Shown in pieces: positions 53,549 to 64,000 of a stretch of 64,000 bases of DNA (the stretch's first letter is position 1; each line of letters begins with the position of its first letter). A program made the translations under genes and the position numbers. This stretch comes from Nocardioides sp. CER19 (GTDB taxonomy: Bacteria > Actinomycetota > Actinomycetes > Propionibacteriales > Nocardioidaceae). Below the pieces are notes generated by a model that saw only the letters and a list, made by a program, of their open reading frames with translations, was not told the DNA's origin and made no database searches. The stretch covers positions 1 to 64,000 of the forward strand of contig NZ_JARVWS010000003.1 of assembly GCF_029846275.1 (NCBI RefSeq), given 5' to 3'.

Positions 53549-54034
53549 ATGCTGGTCTGCACGGCGTGTGGGAGCCAGAACCCTGAGGGAGCTCGGTTCT
53601 GCGCCCAGTGCGGCACCAAGCTGCCCGAGCCGTCCGACGCGACGGCGACGATCCAGATCGCCGACCCCAGCACGGAGACGTCCGAGCGGCTCCTGAACCC
53701 GGTGGACGCCGCCGCGGTCGACGCGCTGCCGCAGGGGCACGCGATGCTCGTCGTGCAGCGCGGACCTGGCTCCGGCAGCCGCTTCCTGCTCGACGACGAC
53801 GTGGTCAGCGCGGGGCGTCACCCGGACAGTGACATCTTCCTGGACGACGTGACGGTCTCGCGGCAGCACGCCGAGTTCACGCGATCCGGTGACTTGTTCA
53901 CGGTGAGCGACGCGGGGAGCCTCAACGGCACCTACGTCAACCGCGACCGGATCGACAAGGTCGCGCTCAAGGACGGCGACGAGGTCCAGATCGGGAAGTA
54001 CCGGCTCGTGTTCTACTCGGGGCACGAGGTCTGA
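53549..54034 (+). CDS. Zinc-ribbon/FHA protein, GarA homologue
   Basis: A 161-aa protein. Residues 1–30 are a zinc ribbon (CTACGSQNPEGARFCAQC), a Thr/Ser-rich linker follows, and a FHA domain covers 68–155. FHA residues SAGRHPDSDIFLDDVTVSRQ, HAEF and SLNGTYVNRD match GarA/OdhI closely. GarA inhibits 2-oxoglutarate dehydrogenase and glutamate dehydrogenase and activates glutamate synthase, switched by PknB/PknG phosphorylation of an ETTS motif. That motif is not present as such; a TETS sequence lies in the linker. Order gcvH–garA–merR is as in M. tuberculosis. Confidence 0.88.
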   Translation: MLVCTACGSQNPEGARFCAQCGTKLPEPSDATATIQIADPSTETSERLLNPVDAAAVDALPQGHAMLVVQRGPGSGSRFLLDDDVVSAGRHPDSDIFLDDVTVSRQHAEFTRSGDLFTVSDAGSLNGTYVNRDRIDKVALKDGDEVQIGKYRLVFYSGHEV

Positions 54035-54039
54035 ACCTG

Positions 54040-54780
54040 ATGGCCACGGCGACCAGTGCGGCATCGGGGTCCGCGCCCGACCGCCACACGATCGGCGAGG
54101 TGCTCGCGATGCTGCGGGCCGACTTCCCGGAGATCAGCATCCCCAAGATCCGCTTCTTGGAGGAGAAGGGTCTGGTCAAGCCGGAGCGGACGCCCTCCGG
54201 CTACCGCAAGTTCTCCGACGGCGACGTCGAGCGGCTGCGCTACGTCCTGCGGATGCAGCGTGACCACTACCTCCCGCTGAAGGTCATCGGCGAGCACCTC
54301 GACGCGCTCGACCGCGGGCTCGAGCCGCCCGCGATCGAGGCGACGGTGCCGACCGTGCCGCAGGTCGCGCTGGCGGCCGACGGACTGCCGAGCGGGGAGT
54401 CGTTCCTCCGGCGCGACGGCCTGCGGCTCTCCCGCAACGAGCTCCTCAAGATCGCCGACGTGAGCGATGGCCTGCTCGCGGAGGTTGAGCAGTTCGGCCT
54501 GGTCACCCCGTCTCGCACGGGCCACTACGACACCGACGACCTGGTCATCGTGCAGACCGCCCGCGAGCTCGCCGACTACGGTCTCGAGCCCCGCCACCTC
54601 CGCGGACTGAAGGCCGCGGCCGACCGTGAGGTCGGGCTCGTCGAGCAGGTCGTGGCGCCGCTGCGGCGTACGTCGGACCCCAGCGCACGCGCTCGGGTCG
54701 AGGAGACCGCGGGGGAGCTCGCGGCGCTCTCGGTGCGCCTGCACGCGACCCTCGTGAAGTCCGGTCTCCGCCACTTCTGA
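54040..54780 (+). CDS. MerR family regulator (Rv1828/FtsR homologue)
   Basis: A 246-aa regulator. The N-terminal MerR winged helix (TIGEVLAMLRADFPEISIPK; IRFLEEKGLVKPERTPSGYR, residues 16–90) is followed by a C-terminal effector-like domain with a second helix-turn-helix-like region (LRLSRNELLKIADVSDGLLA). Rv1828 and C. glutamicum FtsR, which activates ftsZ, share position and layout, so a role in division control is inferred. It lies 5 nt after the garA homologue and is co-transcribed with it. Confidence 0.88.
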   Translation: MATATSAASGSAPDRHTIGEVLAMLRADFPEISIPKIRFLEEKGLVKPERTPSGYRKFSDGDVERLRYVLRMQRDHYLPLKVIGEHLDALDRGLEPPAIEATVPTVPQVALAADGLPSGESFLRRDGLRLSRNELLKIADVSDGLLAEVEQFGLVTPSRTGHYDTDDLVIVQTARELADYGLEPRHLRGLKAAADREVGLVEQVVAPLRRTSDPSARARVEETAGELAALSVRLHATLVKSGLRHF

Positions 54781-54844
54781 GCGGCCCTCGTCGGCCGGTT
54801 CGGAACCCGCCACCCGGGTCCCTGGCACGAGGGGGGAGGCGGAG

Positions 54845-54850
54845 TAGGGT
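54845..54850 (+). promoter_or_regulatory. -10 element TAGGGT of the bifunctional nuclease gene
   Basis: TAGGGT ends 7 nt before GTG 54858; the transcript is probably leaderless. Confidence 0.55.
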
Positions 54851-54857
54851 TGACGAC

Positions 54858-55325
54858 GTGCGTGAGGTCGACGTCATGGGAGTCCGGGTCGAGATGCCCT
54901 CCAACCAACCGCTCGTGCTGCTGCGCGAGGTGGCGGGGGAGCGCTATCTGCCGATCTGGATCGGTGCCGTGGAGGCCACCGCCATCGCCTTCGCCCAGCA
55001 GGGCGTCGTGCCGCCGCGCCCGCTCACCCACGACCTGATGAAGGACGTCATCGGCGCGCTCGACGCCGAGCTGCGCGAGGTGCAGATCACCGAGGTCCGC
55101 GAAGGCGTGTTCTTCGCCAACCTGGTGTTCTCCACCGGCGCCGAGGTGAGCGCGCGGCCGTCGGACTCGATCGCGCTGGCCCTGCGCACGGGCACCCGCA
55201 TCGTCTGTGCCGAGGCGGTCCTCGACGAGGCCGGCCTGGCCGTTCCCGCTGAGCAGGAGGACGAGGTCGAGCGGTTCCGCGAGTTCCTCGACCACGTGAC
55301 GCCCGAGGACTTCGACGCGCACTGA
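54858..55325 (+). CDS. Bifunctional nuclease family protein (Rv1829 homologue)
   Basis: A 155-aa protein of the DUF151/bifunctional nuclease family. Conserved parts are LREVAGERYLPIWIGAVEAT, RPLTHDLMKDVIGAL and ARPSDSIALALRTGTRIVCA. Plant members show RNase and DNase activity; the bacterial role is unclear. It lies between two MerR genes, as in M. tuberculosis Rv1828–Rv1830. Confidence 0.9.
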   Translation: MREVDVMGVRVEMPSNQPLVLLREVAGERYLPIWIGAVEATAIAFAQQGVVPPRPLTHDLMKDVIGALDAELREVQITEVREGVFFANLVFSTGAEVSARPSDSIALALRTGTRIVCAEAVLDEAGLAVPAEQEDEVERFREFLDHVTPEDFDAH

Positions 55326-55352
55326 GCGGCGGTCGAGGGCCGGGACCTCAGT

Positions 55353-55443
55353 CTCAACTTGAGGTTGAGGGTTGCGACACGCCGGGCATGTCTTTGACCC
55401 GGGTCCCAGGGGGTCCTACCTTGAACTGTCTCTGTTGTAACTC
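55353..55443 (+). promoter_or_regulatory. Second merR promoter with operator-like motif
   Basis: A near-consensus promoter TTGACC (55394–55399), 17 bp, TACCTT (55417–55422) predicts transcription from about 55429 and a leader near 100 nt. CTCAACTTGAGGTTGAGGGT (55353–55372) sits 21 bp above the -35 and matches the motif before garA. An inverted pair GTAACTC/GAGTTAC (55437, 55493) lies in the leader. Confidence 0.6.
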
Positions 55444-55529
55444 CATCAGTGATGTTCGTTCCTCGGAGCGGCTCGCGCACCTTCCCCAATCAGAGTTACG
55501 CTCAACGGAGTAGACCCCCGGAGGACCGC

Positions 55530-56135
55530 GTGAACGAGCACGAGCAGGAGAGCGGCGTCAACGTCGACGCACTCCGCGCCGCGGAGCAGGCAGATGAACA
55601 GGGCCTGCTCTTCACCGACGACGTATCGCCCCTGCCCAGTGATCTCGGCTATCGCGGCCCCACCGCGTGCAACGCCGCCGGGATCACCTACCGGCAGCTG
55701 GACTACTGGGCCCGCACCGGCCTGGTGGAGCCGAGCGTCCGCGGGGCCACCGGCTCCGGCACGCAGCGGCTCTACTCGTTCCGCGACATCCTCATCCTCA
55801 AGATCGTCAAGCGCCTTCTCGACGCCGGGATCTCGCTGCAGCAGATCCGCACCGCCGTCCAGCACCTGCGCGAGCGCGGCACCGAGGACCTCACCCGTGT
55901 CACGCTGATGAGCGACGGCGCGTCGGTCTACGAGTGCACCAGCAACGACGAGGTCATCGACCTGCTCCAGGGCGGCCAGGGTGTGTTCGGCATCGCGATC
56001 GGCGGCGTCTGGCGCGAGATCGAGGGCACTCTCTCGGAGCTGCCCAGCGAGCGTGCCGCCGACGACGGTGATGAAGCGGGCGCGGTGGCCGGCGACGAGC
56101 TCGCCGCTCGGCGTGCTGCGCGCAAGATCGGCTAG
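55530..56135 (+). CDS. MerR family regulator (Rv1830 homologue)
   Basis: A 201-aa regulator. A disordered acidic N-terminus of about 45 residues precedes a MerR winged helix (YRGPTACNAAGITYRQLDYW; ARTGLVEPSVRGATGSGTQR; LYSFRDILILKIVKRLLDAG). The C-terminal part (LMSDGASVYECTSNDEVIDL; VFGIAIGGVWREIEGTLSEL) is typical of the Rv1830 group. The ligand is unknown. GTG 55530 has GGAGG 6 nt upstream; longer in-frame starts would extend into the leader. It directly precedes the glycine riboswitch and gcvP. Confidence 0.87.
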   Translation: MNEHEQESGVNVDALRAAEQADEQGLLFTDDVSPLPSDLGYRGPTACNAAGITYRQLDYWARTGLVEPSVRGATGSGTQRLYSFRDILILKIVKRLLDAGISLQQIRTAVQHLRERGTEDLTRVTLMSDGASVYECTSNDEVIDLLQGGQGVFGIAIGGVWREIEGTLSELPSERAADDGDEAGAVAGDELAARRAARKIG

Positions 56136-56202
56136 CCACGACAGGCTCGGCTACCGAGTGACTGCTCGGCCGCCGAGAGACCATTCGGCTACCGAGCCAC
56201 GC
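56127..56202 (+). repeat. 19-bp-period array of 13-bp palindromes
   Basis: CTCGGCTACCGAG (56146), CTCGGCCGCCGAG (56165) and TTCGGCTACCGAG (56184) recur at an exact 19-bp period, each a 5-bp hairpin with a 3-nt loop. A degenerate copy (ATCGGCTA) starts at 56127 and includes the merR stop codon. Confidence 0.8.
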
Positions 56203-56210
56203 GACTCCTC

Positions 56211-56245
56211 CGACCCCCGGCCCGTCGATGACGGACCGGGGGTCG
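56211..56245 (+). terminator. Long GC hairpin after the second merR
   Basis: CGACCCCCGG (56211–56220) pairs with CCGGGGGTCG (56236–56245); inside, one mismatch and a further 5-bp stem CCGTC/GACGG close on a GAT loop. There is no T-run. It probably ends the merR transcript just upstream of the gcvP promoter. Confidence 0.7.
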
Positions 56246-56253
56246 AGTCCGTC

Positions 56254-56259
56254 TAGACT
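56254..56259 (+). promoter_or_regulatory. -10 element TAGACT of the gcvP riboswitch transcript
   Basis: TAGACT lies about 17 nt before the start of the riboswitch aptamer, as expected for its own promoter. Confidence 0.5.
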
Positions 56260-56276
56260 GGGCGTGCTGTAGATCC

Positions 56277-56374
56277 CGCGTGGGAGAGTCTCTGCTCGAC
56301 AGGGACGCCGAAGGGGCAATTCCTCCCCGGAAACTCTCAGGCACCACGACCTCGCGGACCAGGCGACTCTGAAG
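56277..56374 (+). ncRNA. Glycine riboswitch (single aptamer) upstream of gcvP
   Basis: The class consensus is clear: GTGGGAGAGTC, GACGCCGAAGGGGCAA, CCCGGAAACTCTCAGGCA, GCGGACC and GACTCTGAAG appear in order. Glycine binding switches expression of glycine cleavage genes. Only one aptamer is seen; a second full aptamer is absent. Downstream, CGGCCC (56377–56382) can pair with GGGCCG (56405–56410) as the expression platform before the gcvP Shine-Dalgarno. Confidence 0.93.
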
Positions 56375-56438
56375 TGCGGCCCACGGCCGGGTGACAGAGG
56401 GGGAGGGCCGTCATCCGTACGTCGCCCGAGGAGCCCCC

Positions 56439-59315
<2,877 letters not shown>

Positions 59316-59333
59316 CCGCGGACCTTCCGACGA

Positions 59334-60089
59334 TCAGGCTGTCGCCCGCACCGCCCAGGCTCGGGCGGTGACGTCGAAGGGTGCGTCCGGAAGCCGCTTC
59401 CGACAGGCGTCGCGGAGCCTCTCCCTCGTGTCGGGGGAGAGGCTCGCGACGTAGTCGCCGGCGGGTCCGACGCGGAAGGTGAACGGCTCCCACCACTCCT
59501 CGAAGGTGGCCATGGGGATGTCGACCTCGACGGTGCCGCCGACGACGTCGGCCAAGCCTGCGTCGGCAGCGAACCGCGCGAGCTCACCCTCCCTGGTTCC
59601 GGGGCGTCCGGTCTCGACCGGTGCGTGGGGGTCGATCTCGTGGGCGGCATCCCAGAACGGACCGATCGGGGAGCCGACCCCGAAGTTCCACACGCAGGCG
59701 GCCACCGTCCCGCCGGGCCGCACGACGCGGCGCATCTCGGCGAGGCCGGCCACCGGGTCGGTCATGAAGTGGACCACGAGCTGCGCGTACGCCGCGCCGA
59801 ACGTGCCGTCGTCGAACGGCAGCCGCTCAGCGGACGCGTGCCGCGCGTCCACACCCGGCAGACGCAGGACGACGGCGCTGACGAAGGACTCCGAGGGGTC
59901 CACGGCGGCCACGTGCTGGGCCCCGAGCGCGTCCACCAGCGTCGTCGTCAGGGCGCCCGGTCCGCACCCGACGTCGAGGACGGGCGGCCCGTCGCCCGCG
60001 CCCGCCCACGCCAGGAACTCGGCCGCCAGTGGACGCGAGAACCGGCCCATGTAGCGGTCGTAGGCGTCGGCCGCCACCTCGAACGACAT
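59334..60089 (-). CDS. Class I SAM-dependent methyltransferase
   Basis: A 251-aa methyltransferase (methyltransf_11 type). Motif I is PVLDVGCGPGALTTTLVDAL near residue 36, motif II is VAAVDPSESFV, and post-motif segments ASAERLPFDDGTFGAAYAQL and EMRRVVRPGGTVAACVWNFG follow. The opening FEVAADAYDRYMGRFSRPLA is common in small-molecule methyltransferases. Substrate unknown. It converges with gcvP. Confidence 0.87.
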   Translation of the reverse strand: MSFEVAADAYDRYMGRFSRPLAAEFLAWAGAGDGPPVLDVGCGPGALTTTLVDALGAQHVAAVDPSESFVSAVVLRLPGVDARHASAERLPFDDGTFGAAYAQLVVHFMTDPVAGLAEMRRVVRPGGTVAACVWNFGVGSPIGPFWDAAHEIDPHAPVETGRPGTREGELARFAADAGLADVVGGTVEVDIPMATFEEWWEPFTFRVGPAGDYVASLSPDTRERLRDACRKRLPDAPFDVTARAWAVRATA

Positions 60090-60166
60090 GCGGTCAGCCT
60101 CTCAGGCGGCGAACCGGACGTCGAGGCATAGGTGGAGCCCGCTCTGGGGCGAGGCGAGGGCTGTCA

Positions 60167-61336
60167 TCAGCTCACGATGCTCTCCAGGACCCCGACGACC
60201 TCCGCTGACGGCGGCAGGGCGCGGATCGCTGTCGCCACCTCGCGTGCCGAGGCTGCGTAGGCGGGATCCTCGAGGAGTCGAGGGATCTGCGCCGCGCCTC
60301 GCTCGACGACCCCAGGTCCGAGTCCGACGGTGAGACCGGCGCCGACCGACGCGACGTGCTCGCCGTTGACGGCCTGGTCGAAGCTGAAGATCGGCGCGAC
60401 GACTTGCGGAACTCCGGCCGCCAAGGCACCCAGGGTGGTGCCGAACCCGCCGTGCCCCAGCATCGCGGCCGCGTGGGGGAGCACCGCGTCCTGGGGCCAC
60501 CACGGCACGACGAAGGCGTTCGTCGGCAGGGGTCCGAGGCCGTCGACGTCCACCTTCCGGCCGACCGTCATCATCACCCGCGCCTCGACCTCGGCGAGAG
60601 CGTCCAACGCCTCACGGAAGACCCCGGCGAAAGGCGCGAGCGAGCCGGTCACCGACCCGAACGTGACGTAGATCAGCGGCGCGTCACGATCGCCCCAATC
60701 CGGCAGGGGAGGGCTCTCGGTGGTGTCTGCGGGCTCGTGGAACCGCAGAACCTGCCTCGCCTCCGGTGACGCGTGGTCGGTCGCCCGGTCGAGACCCTCG
60801 GGCACCAGAGTGAGGACCGTCTCGGTCGCGAGCGCGGCCGCCGCCTGCCCGGCGTCCAGACCGGCGCGCCGCTCCAGATCCTCCAACGGGTCGGCGACCG
60901 ACTCGGCGAAGCGGGACGCGACCTCGTGCATGCCGATGCAAGCGTGCACGTGCGGCACACCGAAGCGCTCGGCCGCGCCGAGCGAGGCGAGCTCGGCGGT
61001 CTCGCGGATCACGATGTCCGGACGCCAGCGCTCGACCGTGTCGGTCAGCGACGGCAGCGCCGCCTGCGCGTCGATCCGCGCGAACACCTCCCGGACCACG
61101 AGGTCGTTGGCCTCCTCGAAGGACACTGTCGGCAACCGCGCCATGACCGGCCCGATCAGCTCCGCGGGCGCGTCGGCGAACGGCTCGTGGTGGAAGCCCG
61201 CGCTCGCCACCGCCGTTGCGTACGACGCGGGGGCCGCCACCCGCACCTCGTGGCCGGCGACCGCGCAGGCCCGGGCGAACGGCAGGAGGGGCCCGAAGTG
61301 GCCGTCGTTCGCAGTCGTGGCGCACAGCACCCGCAT
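60167..61336 (-). CDS. GT1-family (UGT/MGT-like) glycosyltransferase
   Basis: A 389-aa GT-B glycosyltransferase. The N-terminal acceptor domain (VLCATTANDGHFGPLLPFAR; GHEVRVAAPASYATAVASAG) is followed by a donor domain. That domain contains YVTFGSVTGSLAPFAG, WWPQDAVLPHAAAMLGHGGF and GTTLGALAAGVPQVVAPIFS, the PSPG-like motif with a conserved HGGFGTT and a Q near its end (SFDQAVNGEHV). Such enzymes glycosylate lipids, antibiotics or other small aglycones. The acceptor is unknown; the adjoining methyltransferase may be unrelated. Confidence 0.88.
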   Translation of the reverse strand: MRVLCATTANDGHFGPLLPFARACAVAGHEVRVAAPASYATAVASAGFHHEPFADAPAELIGPVMARLPTVSFEEANDLVVREVFARIDAQAALPSLTDTVERWRPDIVIRETAELASLGAAERFGVPHVHACIGMHEVASRFAESVADPLEDLERRAGLDAGQAAAALATETVLTLVPEGLDRATDHASPEARQVLRFHEPADTTESPPLPDWGDRDAPLIYVTFGSVTGSLAPFAGVFREALDALAEVEARVMMTVGRKVDVDGLGPLPTNAFVVPWWPQDAVLPHAAAMLGHGGFGTTLGALAAGVPQVVAPIFSFDQAVNGEHVASVGAGLTVGLGPGVVERGAAQIPRLLEDPAYAASAREVATAIRALPPSAEVVGVLESIVS

Positions 61337-61459
61337 CCGCCGAGCGTCCCACCGGCCGTCGCTCCCAGCAACGCTGCCGGGTGGCTATTGACGTCAGCTC
61401 GCCGGAGGAGTTGCGTGTGTCGGCAGATGGGGGTGTTCCTAGCGAACCGGAGGCGCGAC

Positions 61460-64000
61460 ATGCGCGGACAGACTCGGTTGGTCGGATTCACGGTCGCTGC
61501 GACGGTCGCGGGCTACCTGGCCGCTGTCGTCCCCGCCGCCTCGGCGTCGCCCGCCGTCGGTGTACCAGGCACGCTCAGCCACTTCGACCTGGCGCGCAAG
61601 GACTGTCTCGGCACGGCCCCCGACTCGACCTCCAAGATCTGGTACACGGTGGCGGGTGGGGTCCTGTCCGACGTCTACGCCCCGACCATCGACACGACCA
61701 ACGTCGAGACCATGCAGTACCTGGTCACGGACGGCGCCTCGTTCACCGACCTGCAGACGCGCGACATGACGTACGCGGTGAGCGCCGACGCCACCGGCAT
61801 GATCTGCACCGTCACGTCGACCGCGAAGTCCGGCGCCTACCGACTCACCACCACCTACTCGACCGATCCGGCCCGCTCGAGCGTGGTCGTGCACAGCCGG
61901 TACACGCCGCTGAAGCCGGCGGCTGCCTCCTACCGGCTCTACGTGCGCCTGGACGCGACGGTGGCCGGTAACGGCGGCGGTGGCGCGGGCAACGGCGGGG
62001 CCGACAACGCCGTCGTCGACACGACCACCGGATCCGCCGTACCGGTCTCCTACGACACCGTGACCACGACCAGCGCCGCAAACCGCGACTACGCGGTGCC
62101 CAGCTTCCTGGCACTGCGGGCCGACCGCCCGTTCGGTGCGGTGAGCAGCGGCTTCGTCGGGACGCCGAGCGACGGCCTCACGCAGCTCGACTCAGCCCAC
62201 GCCCTCACGCCCACCGACACGGCGATGGGCGGCAACGTCGAGCAGACGGCCGCCGTCTCGCGCGGGAAGCACGGCGACTTCACGCTCGCCCTCGGGTTCG
62301 GCACGACGCAGGCAGCGGCGGTGTCGACGGCGGGAGCGACGGTCCGGACCCCGGTGGGAGCCCTGAGGGGCAGGTACGCCGCCGGGTGGCGCTCGTACGA
62401 CGCCAGGCTGCGCCGGCCCTCGTCGCACCTGCCTGGCCTCAGCCGGGCCCAGCAGGAAGCGGCGGTCCGGCAGTACTACCTGTCCGCCAACGTGGTGAAG
62501 GCCAGTGAGGACAAGACGTTCCCGGGCGCGATCGTCGCGTCGCTGGCGTCGCCGTGGGGGCAGGCCGTCTCGGCGGGGGACCCGGCGAACACCTACTTCG
62601 GCTCCTACCGCGAGGTGTTCTCGCGCGACCTCTACGAAGCCTGGACGGCCCTGCTCACCGACGGGGACCTCGCGACCGCTCAGGCGGCCACCCGGTTCCT
62701 GCTCGAACGCCAGCAGCTCCCCGACGGCTCGCTGCCGCGGAACTCGCTGGTCAACGGCAAGACGGCGCCGGACTCGTTCAACACGCAGCTCGACGAAGTG
62801 GCCTACCCGCTGCTGATGGTGCTGCAGTCGGGCCTCGCCAAGGACACGAAGCTGTGGCCGCACGTCCAGGCCGCGGCCGACTACGTCATCGCCCACGGAC
62901 CGTCGTTCGGCCCGGAGCGCTGGGAGGAGCAGAGCGGATACTCGCCCTCGACGATCGCCGCCGAGATCGCGGGGCTGGTCGCCGCGGCCAGGATCGCGAG
63001 GAAGCACCACTCTCCGGCGGACGCCCGGGTGTGGCTCGCGACGGCCGACCGGTACCAGCGGTCGGTCAAGGGCTGGGCGGTGACCACGAACGGTCCGCTG
63101 TCGAGCCGGCCGTACTTCATCAGGCTCTCCAAGACCGGCGACCCCAACGCCGCGATCAGCTACAACGTCGGCAACGGCGGTCCGACGCTGGACCAGCGGG
63201 CCGTCATCGACGCCGGGTTCCTGGAGCTCGTCCGGCTGGGCGAGCTGTCGGCCACGGACCCGGATGTCGCGAACTCGCTGACCGTGGTCGACAGGACCAT
63301 CAGGAACCAGACGAACAGCGGCGTCGGCTGGCTCCGCTACAACGGTGACGGCTACGGCGACTGCCACGTCCTGCCGGATCACACCTGCCCGACCGAGGGC
63401 CGCCCGTGGGCGCCCTCCAACCAGGGCACCGGGCACATCTGGCCCGTGCTCTCGGCCGAACGTGGTGAGCAGGACCTGGCCACCGGCCGGAGCAGCGACG
63501 CGGCCCGGCTCCTGGCGGCCATCGACGCCATGTCGTCCGGCGTCGGCCTCGTGCCGGAGCAGGTCTGGGACGCCCCCGACGTCGCGGCGTCGCCGTACGG
63601 CACCGACCCGACACAGGCCTCCATCGGCTTCGTCAACGGCAAGCCGGACGGCTCGGCCGCCCCGCTCACCTGGGGCGCCGCCGCACAGGTGCGGCTCGTC
63701 GCCGACCTGACCGCACGCCGAGTGCTGGAGCAGCCGGCAGCGACGGTCGACCGCTACCTCAGGCACACCCAGAAGGCCACGACCCTGACCGTCACGTCGC
63801 CTCCCGACCAGACCGCGGCGACCGACCCGATCCACGTCGTCGGTACGGCGGTGCCCGGTGCTGTCGTCGACGTCGCTGACGTGGCCGGCACCACGACCCA
63901 CGCCACGGCCACCGTCGGCGCGAGCGGGGCCTTCAGCTTCGACATCCCCGCACAGGCCGGCGACAACGTCCTCGTCGTCACCAGCACAGCACCGGACGGC
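61460..64000 (+). CDS. Secreted GH15 glucodextranase/glucoamylase-like enzyme (3' end outside window)
   Basis: An open frame of at least 847 codons running off the window. A signal peptide (FTVAATVAGYLAAVVPAASA) is followed by a glucodextranase-type N-terminal beta domain (about residues 35–310) and an (alpha/alpha)6 GH15 domain (about 320–760). The two catalytic acids are probably in RWEEQSGYSPSTIA and VLSAERGEQDLATG. An Ig-like module begins at about 775 (TLTVTSPPDQTAATDPIHVV), as in Arthrobacter glucodextranase domain C. It releases glucose from alpha-glucans outside the cell. ATG 61460 follows GGAGG. Confidence 0.88.
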   Translation, partial: MRGQTRLVGFTVAATVAGYLAAVVPAASASPAVGVPGTLSHFDLARKDCLGTAPDSTSKIWYTVAGGVLSDVYAPTIDTTNVETMQYLVTDGASFTDLQTRDMTYAVSADATGMICTVTSTAKSGAYRLTTTYSTDPARSSVVVHSRYTPLKPAAASYRLYVRLDATVAGNGGGGAGNGGADNAVVDTTTGSAVPVSYDTVTTTSAANRDYAVPSFLALRADRPFGAVSSGFVGTPSDGLTQLDSAHALTPTDTAMGGNVEQTAAVSRGKHGDFTLALGFGTTQAAAVSTAGATVRTPVGALRGRYAAGWRSYDARLRRPSSHLPGLSRAQQEAAVRQYYLSANVVKASEDKTFPGAIVASLASPWGQAVSAGDPANTYFGSYREVFSRDLYEAWTALLTDGDLATAQAATRFLLERQQLPDGSLPRNSLVNGKTAPDSFNTQLDEVAYPLLMVLQSGLAKDTKLWPHVQAAADYVIAHGPSFGPERWEEQSGYSPSTIAAEIAGLVAAARIARKHHSPADARVWLATADRYQRSVKGWAVTTNGPLSSRPYFIRLSKTGDPNAAISYNVGNGGPTLDQRAVIDAGFLELVRLGELSATDPDVANSLTVVDRTIRNQTNSGVGWLRYNGDGYGDCHVLPDHTCPTEGRPWAPSNQGTGHIWPVLSAERGEQDLATGRSSDAARLLAAIDAMSSGVGLVPEQVWDAPDVAASPYGTDPTQASIGFVNGKPDGSAAPLTWGAAAQVRLVADLTARRVLEQPAATVDRYLRHTQKATTLTVTSPPDQTAATDPIHVVGTAVPGAVVDVADVAGTTTHATATVGASGAFSFDIPAQAGDNVLVVTSTAPDG

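Noticed and set aside
62192-63901. A 569-codon minus-strand frame at the right end
   Set aside because: It is antisense to the GH15 enzyme, whose plus-strand frame has a signal peptide, Shine-Dalgarno and catalytic motifs and stays open to the window end.

Overview
The window is 64 kb of very GC-rich chromosomal DNA from an actinobacterium. The two conserved blocks match the Mycobacterium tuberculosis order Rv1692–Rv1713 and Rv1822–Rv1832. WhiB, a GarA-type FHA protein, SteA/SteB-type proteins and many leaderless GTG/ATG starts fit the same phylum. The gene mix (aroH remnant-tyrA-cmk-plsC-der order, DUF1345 protein, DUF3516 helicase) most resembles Nocardioidaceae such as Nocardioides. That genus-level guess is inference from recall, not a database result.

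Region 1 (1–25,041) is mostly core genes on the + strand. It holds an SSB, a DUF1015 protein, a HAD phosphatase, a 61-aa protein, tlyA, nadK, recN, a SteA-like and a SteB/MctB-like protein, pyrG, a Nudix hydrolase and xerD. A variable slot follows: an Lrp regulator diverging from ald, a DUF3516 helicase, a sortase remnant, a 28-aa membrane peptide, whiB and a small GNAT protein. The chromosome-organisation and translation operon comes next: parA, a small ribbon-helix-helix-like protein, scpA, scpB, rluB, a collapsed aroH, tyrA, cmk, plsC and der. Most neighbours overlap by 4–14 nt.

Region 2 (25,091–47,462) is accessory. It contains a membrane diguanylate cyclase, a CDP-glycerol transferase-like protein, tRNA-Pro(GGG) with a strong terminator, a short UvrA paralogue and a DJ-1/PfpI protein. 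A GAF-LuxR regulator diverges from a two-dehydrogenase operon. Then come DUF1345 and other membrane proteins, a GAF/PP2C phosphatase, a GT-C glycosyltransferase, an L,D-transpeptidase lipoprotein, a UBP-type zinc finger protein, a GGDEF-EAL protein, an FUSC-type protein, a secreted phospholipase D-like protein and a spermidine-synthase-like protein.

Region 3 (47,541–59,315) returns to conserved order. It holds two CNNM/CBS transporters, a CDP-alcohol phosphatidyltransferase, DUF881–Sbp–DUF881 (the second DUF881 protein carries a large tandem repeat), gcvH, a zinc-ribbon/FHA GarA homologue, two MerR regulators around a bifunctional nuclease, and gcvP behind a glycine riboswitch. Region 4 (59,334–64,000) has a methyltransferase, a GT1 glycosyltransferase and the 5' part of a secreted GH15 glucodextranase-like enzyme that runs off the end.

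The most unusual observations are: an aroH gene reduced to its two ends by an apparent in-frame deletion; an 18-bp perfect hairpin inside the 5' coding region of the helicase; -10 hexamers that share bases with the stop codon of the gene before; a 20-bp motif shared by the garA and second merR leaders; and several periodic repeat arrays at promoters. I found no CRISPR array, insertion sequence, prophage or recognisable defence system.
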